Source: DASRSS01 sp035765515
GTDB lineage: Bacteria > Actinomycetota > Actinomycetes > Mycobacteriales > Jatrophihabitantaceae
NCBI GenBank assembly: GCA_035765515.1
Contig: DASTXN010000037.1
Coordinates: 1-10,898, forward strand
DNA: 10,898 bases
Direction: 5' to 3'
Part shown: piece by piece, positions 5,871 through 10,898 of the stretch
How the letters are laid out: each line of letters begins with the position of its first letter
How positions within the stretch are numbered: the stretch's first letter is position 1
Made by a program: the position numbers and the translations under genes
Notes under the pieces: generated by a model
What the model was told of the DNA's origin: nothing
The model's input: the letters and a program-made list of their open reading frames with translations, nothing else
Databases searched by the model: none

Positions 5871-5909
5871 TCCCGGCAAAGGCCGCGCCCGTCGATCGAT
5901 CCGGCGTTC

Positions 5910-5957
5910 CCGATCGGCGCGATCGGTTTCCCAGTCATGTCGGCTCGGCCGTAGCGT
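5910..5957 (+). promoter_or_regulatory. MFS gene leaderless -10 box with upstream palindrome
   Basis: TAGCGT (5952-5957) ends 7 bases before the GTG at 5965, the spacing of a leaderless transcript; no ribosome-binding site is present. A 17-base palindrome, CCGATC-GGCGC-GATCGG (5910-5926), lies about 25 bases upstream of the -10 and may be an operator. No clear -35 is seen. The adjacent toxin-antitoxin operator is on the other side (5817-5870). Confidence 0.5.
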
Positions 5958-5964
5958 CGCCATC

Positions 5965-7185
5965 GTGAACGCTGCGAGCCCCGACCGCACCGGGTATCTG
6001 GCCGGTGAGCGGCCGCGGCCCGAGTGGCTGCGCCGCAACCCGCGCGCATGGCTCGCGGCGACGGCAACGGTGTGCTTCGGCGGCTTCATGGGCCAGCTGG
6101 ACGCCAGCGTGGTCGCGCTGACGTACCACGACATCGGGCACAGCTTCGGTGCCGGGCTGGATCGCGTCCAGTGGATCTCGCTCAGCTACCTGATCGCGCT
6201 TGCCGCGCTGCTCGTCCCCCTCGGCAGGCTCTCGGACCGGCTCGGCCGCAAGCGCGTCTACCTCTGGGGTTTCACCCTTTTCACGTTCGCCTCGATCGGG
6301 TGCGCGCTCGCCCCGAACCTGCTCGCGCTCGTGCTGCTGCGCGCGGCCCAGGGCACCGGCGCGGCGATGCTGCAGGCGAACAGCATCGCGCTGGTCTCCA
6401 CGGCGGCACCCGCACCGCGGCTGCGCGCCGCCCTCGGCCTGCAGGCGGCAGCCCAAGCGATCGGTCTGGCGGTCGGTCCCACGGTCGGTGGGCTCGTCGT
6501 GCAGTCGATCGGCTGGCGCTGGGTGTTCGCGCTTAACGTGCCGGTCGGCCTGGTCGCGATAGTGGCGGGCCGCTATCTGCTCCCCCGCACCCGGATCTCG
6601 GACGCGCCCTCCGGACGGCGCGGGCTGGCCGACGTTTTCGGACGGCCCGCCGTACCGCGCAACCTGCTCGGCGCGCTGCTGGCCTACCTGGTGCTCTTCG
6701 GACCGATCGTGCTGCTGCCCGCCGTGCTGCAGGCGGCCGGGCGGACCCCACTGGTGACCGGGCTCATCGTGGCCAGCCTGCCGGCGGGTTTCGCGGTGGG
6801 AGCCGTGGCGGCAGACCGGCTGCTGCCCGCCCTGGCGGGCGGACGCGAGCGCGTCGGGATCGCCGTCTGCGTCGCGGCGCTCGCGGGGCTGCTCGTCACC
6901 CGGACGACGGTCGCGGTGGACGTGCCGCTGCTCGCCGCGCTCGGGATCGGGCTGGGCGCGTTCATCCCGGCGAACAACGCAGCGATCATGACGGCTGTCC
7001 CGTCGCGCGCCGCCGCGCTCGCCGGCGGGCTGGTCAACACGGCGCGCGCGATCGGCACCGCTGCCGGCACCGCGATCGTCGCGGTCACATTGACCGTCGG
7101 CAACGGGCGGCTGAGCGTGGCCGCGCTGCTGGCCGCGGCGGCCGCGCTCGCGGTCACGCTGCGGCGCGCACGACCGGCCGCGTGA
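5965..7185 (+). CDS. MFS drug-exporter-like transporter (DHA2-like, about 12 TM)
   Basis: This 406-residue polytopic membrane protein is likely a proton-coupled exporter of small molecules. It shows the drug/H+ antiporter hallmarks: LDASVV in helix 1 (Asp46), WISLSYLIALAALLVP into motif A GRLSDRLGRKRV (87-98), the RAAQGTGAA segment (126-134), and antiporter motif C-like GLAVGPTVGG (167-176) followed by GWRWVFALNVPVG (183-195). These are DHA2 (EmrB/QacA) features, but that group usually has 14 helices and 450-500 residues. Here the two central extra helices seem absent, leaving about 12. The N-terminal 28 residues are cytosolic and polar. The start is GTG at 5965, placed 7 bases after a TAGCGT -10. 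Its TGA directly abuts the stop of the convergent dehydrogenase gene. The substrate cannot be told. Confidence 0.9.
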   Translation: MNAASPDRTGYLAGERPRPEWLRRNPRAWLAATATVCFGGFMGQLDASVVALTYHDIGHSFGAGLDRVQWISLSYLIALAALLVPLGRLSDRLGRKRVYLWGFTLFTFASIGCALAPNLLALVLLRAAQGTGAAMLQANSIALVSTAAPAPRLRAALGLQAAAQAIGLAVGPTVGGLVVQSIGWRWVFALNVPVGLVAIVAGRYLLPRTRISDAPSGRRGLADVFGRPAVPRNLLGALLAYLVLFGPIVLLPAVLQAAGRTPLVTGLIVASLPAGFAVGAVAADRLLPALAGGRERVGIAVCVAALAGLLVTRTTVAVDVPLLAALGIGLGAFIPANNAAIMTAVPSRAAALAGGLVNTARAIGTAAGTAIVAVTLTVGNGRLSVAALLAAAAALAVTLRRARPAA

Positions 7186-8628
7186 TCACCAGTTGGTTGC
7201 GACGTACGTCGTCTCCAGGTAGGCGTCGATGCCCTCGTAGCCACCCTCGCGGCCGAGGCCGGACTGCTTGACGCCGCCGAACGGCGCCGCGGGGTCGGAC
7301 ACCAGGCCGCGGTTCAGGCCGACCATGCCGACCTCGAGCCGCTCACACACGCGCAGCCCGCGCGCCAGGTCGCCGCTGTAGACATATCCGGTCAGGCCCA
7401 TCTCGCTGTCGTTCGCGAGGGCCAGCGCGTCGTCCTCGTCGCGCACGGAGATGATCGGCGCGACCGGGCCGAAGACCTCCTCGGTCGCGGCCGCCGAGTC
7501 GCGCGGCACGCCCGCGAGCACCGTCGCCGGGTAGAAGAAGCCCGGACGGTCCATGCGCTCGCCACCGAGGACCTTCTGCGCGCCCGCGGCGATGGTGCGG
7601 TCCACCTTGTCCGCGATCCCGTCCACGGCGCGCGCGTTGATCATCGGGCCGAGCTGGGTGCTCTCGTCGGTGCCCGCGCCGAGCGTCAGGGCGCCCATCC
7701 GCTCGGCCAGTTTCGCCGCGAATTCCTCCGCCACGGACTCCTGAACCAGGAACCGGTTCGCCGCCGTGCACGCCTGGCCGCCGTTGCGCATCTTGGCCAG
7801 CATCGCGCCGTCGACGGCCGCGTCCAGATCGGCGTCGTCCAGCACGATGAACGGGTCGTTGCCGCCGAGCTCCAGCGAGGTGTTCACGATGCGGTCCGCG
7901 GCCTGCTTGAGCAGTAGCCGTCCGACGCCGGTCGAGCCGGTGAACGACAGCTTGCGCACCCGGGAGTCGGCGAGCGCGGCTTCGGTCAGCTCGCCGGGCT
8001 TGTCGGTGGTCAGCACGTTCACCACGCCGGCGGGCGCGCCCGCCTCGGCGAGGAGCTGCGCGAGCAGCAACGCGGTCAGCGGCGTGTCCTCGGCGGGCTT
8101 GAGCACGACCGAGCAGCCGGCCGCGAGCGCCGGCCCGATCTTGCGGGTCGCCATCGCCGCCGGGAAGTTCCACGGGGTGAGCAGCAGCGCGACGCCCACC
8201 GCCTTGCGGAAGGTCAGGATGCGGTTGGCGCCGGACGGCGCGGTGCGCAATGCGCCGTCGATGCGCACCGCCTCCTCGCCGAACCAGCGGAAGAACTCCG
8301 CGGCGTAGGTGACCTCGCCGCGCGCGTCGGTCAGCGACTTTCCCATCTCCAGCGACATCAGGTACGCGATCTCCTCGCGCCGCCCGAGCATCGCCTCGAA
8401 CGCGCGGCGCAGCACCTCGCCGCGCTCGCGCGGAGCAGTCGCCGCCCACTCCGGTTGCGCGGCCGCCGCGGCACCCAGCGCGCGGTCGAGATCGTCCAGC
8501 CCGGCCCGCGGCACCTCACAGAGCGCCTCGCCGGTGGACGGGTCCAGCACCGCGAACGTGCCGCCCGATCCGTCCGTCCACTTGCCGTCGACGAACATCT
8601 GACACGGGGTACCGGTGGGAAGGGTCAT
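7186..8628 (-). CDS. NAD(P)-dependent succinate-semialdehyde-type aldehyde dehydrogenase
   Basis: This 480-residue cytosolic aldehyde dehydrogenase probably oxidises succinate semialdehyde to succinate (GABA shunt and related routes) or a close relative. Catalytic residues are all present: Asn154 in TPWNFP, Lys177 in VLKPAE, the GSTGVG cofactor loop (231-236), the general base Glu253 in SLELGGNDP, the nucleophile Cys287 in GGQACTAANR, and Glu384 in EEVFGP. The C-terminal block GLVSDPAAPFGGVKQSGLGR and EGIDAYLETTYV is characteristic of the GabD group. The open frame extends to 8907, but the ATG at 8628 is chosen: the protein then begins at the family's normal point, an AGAGG ribosome-binding site lies 8 bases upstream, and the longer version would overlap the channel gene. 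Its stop abuts the MFS stop. Exact substrate is unproven. Confidence 0.93.
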   Translation of the reverse strand: MTLPTGTPCQMFVDGKWTDGSGGTFAVLDPSTGEALCEVPRAGLDDLDRALGAAAAAQPEWAATAPRERGEVLRRAFEAMLGRREEIAYLMSLEMGKSLTDARGEVTYAAEFFRWFGEEAVRIDGALRTAPSGANRILTFRKAVGVALLLTPWNFPAAMATRKIGPALAAGCSVVLKPAEDTPLTALLLAQLLAEAGAPAGVVNVLTTDKPGELTEAALADSRVRKLSFTGSTGVGRLLLKQAADRIVNTSLELGGNDPFIVLDDADLDAAVDGAMLAKMRNGGQACTAANRFLVQESVAEEFAAKLAERMGALTLGAGTDESTQLGPMINARAVDGIADKVDRTIAAGAQKVLGGERMDRPGFFYPATVLAGVPRDSAAATEEVFGPVAPIISVRDEDDALALANDSEMGLTGYVYSGDLARGLRVCERLEVGMVGLNRGLVSDPAAPFGGVKQSGLGREGGYEGIDAYLETTYVATNW

Positions 8629-8648
8629 CGCTATCGCCTCTCGACGCG

Positions 8649-8674
8649 GGTGCCGGCCGCCGTTGGCCGACACC
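8649..8674 (-). terminator. Hairpin between the TMEM175-like gene and the aldehyde dehydrogenase gene
   Basis: GGTGCCGGCC, loop GCCGTT, GGCCGACACC: 10-bp arms with one mismatch, in the 77-base gap. A second small stem, TTGCC/GGCAA (8682-8686 and 8693-8697), lies just past the channel stop. Together they could end channel transcription, though there is no T run. Chance is possible in DNA this GC-rich. Confidence 0.35.
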
Positions 8675-8705
8675 GTCCAGCTTGCCACCGACGGCAAAGC
8701 GCCCG

Positions 8706-9338
8706 TCAGGCGGTGATCTGCTCGAACGCGTAGTAGACAGCGAGCAGGAACTGCACGGCCAACGCGGCCGGCGCGTACAGGAAGGCAAGGCCGATCGTGG
8801 CCGCGTACACGAACGTGCCGACCGAGAAGCGGCCGACCGCGGCCCACTCGGCACGGCGCTCCAGCCGGACGCCGGTGAGCCGCCCGCCGCGCACCGCGTG
8901 CATCCAAATCAGACTGAACGCGATCGCGGACAGGGTCAGGTTGGCGCCGTAGATCGCCTCGGCAACGGCGGCGTCCTGTCCACCGCCCCGGAGATGGTCA
9001 GCGACCAGGGACGTCGGGAACGGCAGCAGCGACGTCCACAACAGCAGCAGCAGGTTGAGGAACAACAGCGGACGGTCGCTGCGCACGATGGTCGAGAACA
9101 TCGAGTGGTGGTTGACCCACATGATGCCGATGATCGCAAAGCTGGTCAGGTAGGCCGCGAACTGCGGCCATTCCTTGACCAGCCCGGACCACAGACTGAC
9201 GCTCCTGTGCTTGGACACGTCCTGCACCGGTCCGTGCAGTTCGAGGACGAGCAGGGTGATCGCGATCGCGAAGACGCCGTCGCTGAATGCCTCGACCCGC
9301 CCGGTCTCGGCACGGTCCTTGGTCACCGGCTCGCTCAT
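8706..9338 (-). CDS. TMEM175-family (DUF1211) potassium channel
   Basis: This 210-residue membrane protein belongs to the bacterial TMEM175 family, whose tetramers form K+-selective channels lacking the classical TVGYG filter. The diagnostic first helix is RVEAFSDGVFAIAITLLVLEL (14-34), with the family's R...FSDG signature (Arg14, 18-21) and the pore-lining Ile/Leu residues. Further family features are GIMWVNHHSMF (71-81) and LLLLWTSLLPFPTSLV (96-111). Six helices can be placed, ending near AVQFLLAVYYAFEQI. Bacterial members have one six-helix repeat, and the length fits. The ATG at 9338 is used; a TAGCCT -10-like box (9353-9348, minus) lies 9 bases upstream, giving at most a very short leader. 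It is divergent from the hydrolase gene with only 36 bases between starts. The family call is secure; ion selectivity is from the family. Confidence 0.93.
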   Translation of the reverse strand: MSEPVTKDRAETGRVEAFSDGVFAIAITLLVLELHGPVQDVSKHRSVSLWSGLVKEWPQFAAYLTSFAIIGIMWVNHHSMFSTIVRSDRPLLFLNLLLLLWTSLLPFPTSLVADHLRGGGQDAAVAEAIYGANLTLSAIAFSLIWMHAVRGGRLTGVRLERRAEWAAVGRFSVGTFVYAATIGLAFLYAPAALAVQFLLAVYYAFEQITA

Positions 9339-9347
9339 GGTCCGCGC

Positions 9348-9368
9348 AGGCTATCGCGCCGATAGGCT
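9348..9368. promoter_or_regulatory. Back-to-back -10 boxes in the 36-base divergent gap
   Basis: TAGGCT (9363-9368, plus) ends 6 bases before the hydrolase ATG at 9375, a leaderless arrangement. TAGCCT (9353-9348, minus) points to the TMEM175-like gene, with 9 bases to its ATG. The two boxes are halves of a dyad, CTATC-GCGCC-GATAG (9351-9365). No ribosome-binding site is visible for either gene. The symmetry may be a bidirectional promoter or a regulator site. Confidence 0.55.
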
Positions 9369-9374
9369 CGAATC

Positions 9375-10596
9375 ATGCAGCGCGACGAGATCCGCGATGC
9401 GGGTGAACTGCTCGGCACGGCGCTGGGCGAACTCGCCGAGACGGCACGAGACGTGCAGCGCGGCGTGTCTGCCCGCGTCTTCGGGGTGCTGGGCGCGCCG
9501 GCCGTTCCCGTGCGTGTGCTGCACGACGCGATCGCCGCCGTGGCCTACGGCTCGACCCGCATGGGCGTGCGCGCGCTGCCCGCGATGATCGGTGCTGCGT
9601 CTGCTGATCTCGCTACGCCGTCGGCCGATTCCGTGCACAGCTCGCCACGCGTGCACCTGGCACTCAACGCCCTCAACGGTTTTTGGGGCGACCGCCTCGC
9701 CGACCGCCAGCCGTCGCTCGCCTGCGCGATGACGCTGCGCACGCATCGCGGGCGAGCTCCGTGCCGTGCCGGCCAACGTCGCGTTCGACGCGCGGGCGGA
9801 CGCGTCCGGCCGCCTGGCCGTGTTCGTCCACGGCCTGTGCGAGTCGGACCGCGCCTGGTGGCTGGCCGCGGCCCGTCGCTACGGCGACCCGGACGTCACC
9901 TACGGCTCGCTGTTACGTGCCGACCACGGTTGGAGCCCGCTGTACCTGTCGTACAACACCGGGCTGCACGTGTCCGACAACGGCGAGCAGCTGGCAGCGA
10001 TGCTCGAGGCCCTGGCCGCCGCATGGCCGGTGCCGATCGACGAGATCGCGCTGATCGGTCATTCCATGGGCGGCCTCGTCGTGCGTAGTGCGGCCTGCCA
10101 GGCGCACGAGCACAACCAGGACTGGGTGCGCTCGCTACGCCACGTCTTCGTTCTCGGTTCACCCAACACGGGCGCGCCGCTCGAGCGGCTGGTCAACGCC
10201 GGCACGCACGCGCTGGCGCGGCTGCCCGAGACGCGGCCGTTCGCGACGTGGCTCAACCGGCGCAGCGTGGGCATCAAGGACCTGCGCTACGGCGCTGTCG
10301 CCCGCGCGGACTGGTACGACCACGATCCGGACGAGCGGCTCATCGACCGGTGCGCGCCCGCAATGCTGCTCGACGGTGTCACGTACTCGGCGGCCTCGGC
10401 GACGCTGTCGCGGCGCGCTGACGGGCGGTTCGCACACGACCTGCTGGTGCAGCACACGAGCGCGCACGGTGTCCATCCCACCCGTCGCATCGCCTTCGAA
10501 CCCGATCACCTGCTACACGTCGGGGGCAGGAACCACTTCGATCTGCTCAACGATCCGCAGGTGTACGCGCACCTGTGCCGCTGGCTGAACGGTTAG
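9375..10596 (+). pseudogene. Alpha/beta hydrolase (lipase/PGAP1-like), split by a one-base frameshift
   Basis: This is a serine hydrolase of unknown substrate. The 5' part (from ATG 9375, frame 1) encodes a helical N-terminal domain (RDEIRDAGELLGTALGELAE and on, to MTLRTHRG). The 3' part, in another frame, encodes the complete catalytic domain: oxyanion segment VFVHGLCE, nucleophile elbow GHSMGG, GSPNTGAPLERL, and C-terminal NHFDLL with the likely catalytic His. The frames join if one G is removed from the GGG at 9750-9752: the reading then runs THRGELRAVPANVAFD without a break and gives about 406 residues, with Ser230 as nucleophile. The extra G is either a real mutation or a base-calling error. 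If real, a GTG at 9766 could still start a 276-residue catalytic fragment. The start follows a TAGGCT -10 by 6 bases (leaderless). The stop overlaps the next gene's stop in TTAG. Confidence 0.8.
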
Positions 10597-10898
10597 CCGA
10601 TCAGCGGGATCGTCACCGACGACGGCGCGGCCGACGTCCGCTGCACGTGGTACCGGCCGCCGGCCAGCTTGAGTAGCTCGGGCGGCGTCGGCATCAGGTG
10701 CGGGAAGTCGGTCGTGGACAGGGTCACCCGGATGCGGTGGCCGGGCGCGATCGTCGCGAGGGTCGGGAAGACCTCGACGTCGTAGCGGGTGACCTTGCCC
10801 GGCACTACCGGAGCCGAAGCAGCCTTCGTGTACGGGTGGTACGGCATGATCATCTTGCCGTCGACGGACCACGACTTGGACGCGTCCAGGGCCCGAGC
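10593..10898 (-). CDS. CocE/NonD-type hydrolase, C-terminal end only (cut by window edge)
   Basis: There are 101 residues visible, running in from beyond the right edge (ARALDASKSWSVDGKMIMPY and on) and ending PSSVTIPLIG. It matches the C-terminal beta-sandwich (X-Pro dipeptidyl-peptidase C-terminal domain) of CocE/NonD acyl hydrolases, which act on esters or amides. The typical blocks are YHPYTKAS-like, VVPGKVTRYDVEVFPTLATI, APGHRIRVTLSTTDFPHLMP and GGRYHVQR. The catalytic alpha/beta-hydrolase part is outside the window, so activity cannot be judged. The internal ATG at 10853 is not the start, since the frame stays open and homologous to the edge. The gene is convergent with the hydrolase upstream, and their stops overlap by 4 bases. 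Substrate unknown. Confidence 0.85.
   Translation of the reverse strand, partial: ARALDASKSWSVDGKMIMPYHPYTKAASAPVVPGKVTRYDVEVFPTLATIAPGHRIRVTLSTTDFPHLMPTPPELLKLAGGRYHVQRTSAAPSSVTIPLIG

Noticed and set aside
7183..7188. TGATCA formed by abutting stop codons of the MFS and dehydrogenase genes
   Set aside because: Two opposed TGA stops necessarily make this palindrome; it shows tight convergent packing but no further function.
7186..8907. Aldehyde dehydrogenase extended to 573 residues
   Set aside because: The first 93 residues are Arg/Ala-rich, unlike the family, and overlap the TMEM175-like gene. A ribosome-binding site and a normal N-terminus support the ATG at 8628.

Overview
The DNA is GC-rich and typical of an actinobacterium. 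The evidence is the strong G/C third-position bias in most genes, an HU protein with a long Lys/Ala tail, an IclR regulator divergent from leuCD, and several start codons placed 6-7 bases after a TANNNT -10 box (leaderless transcripts). I cannot assign a genus from sequence alone.

Left part (1-3525): a mycobacterial/streptomycete-style HU protein (minus), then leuD and leuC (minus), then a divergent IclR-family regulator (plus). The 64-base leuC/iclR gap holds a TCTCA-N5-TGAGA dyad placed inside the promoter spacer of the regulator, so one site could control both directions. This is core metabolism.

Middle part (3526-5964) looks like an accessory insertion between core genes and holds two modules. 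Module 1 is a 292-residue AbiEi-like/DUF559-type nuclease-fold gene with codon use less GC-biased than its neighbours. It is bracketed by two 66-bp arrays of the same architecture: four copies of a 10-mer (CGAGTGGGCA), two direct then two inverted, at offsets 0, 19, 37 and 56. This is the most unusual object in the window. Module 2 is a toxin-antitoxin operon of the Xre/MbcA-RES type. The antitoxin gene has a strong ribosome-binding site and a promoter sandwiched between 17-bp inverted operator arms. The RES toxin gene behind it has no ATG/GTG/TTG in its upstream part and seems to start at a CTG overlapping the antitoxin stop codon; reading it from the first GTG would lose the first third of the RES domain.

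Right part (5965-10898): a DHA2-like MFS exporter (plus, apparently leaderless), a succinate-semialdehyde-type aldehyde dehydrogenase (minus, its stop codon abutting that of the MFS gene), a TMEM175-type potassium channel (minus), an alpha/beta hydrolase gene (plus) broken by a single-base frameshift in a GGG run, and the C-terminal end of a CocE/NonD-type hydrolase (minus) cut by the right edge. These look like independent housekeeping or accessory functions, not one pathway.
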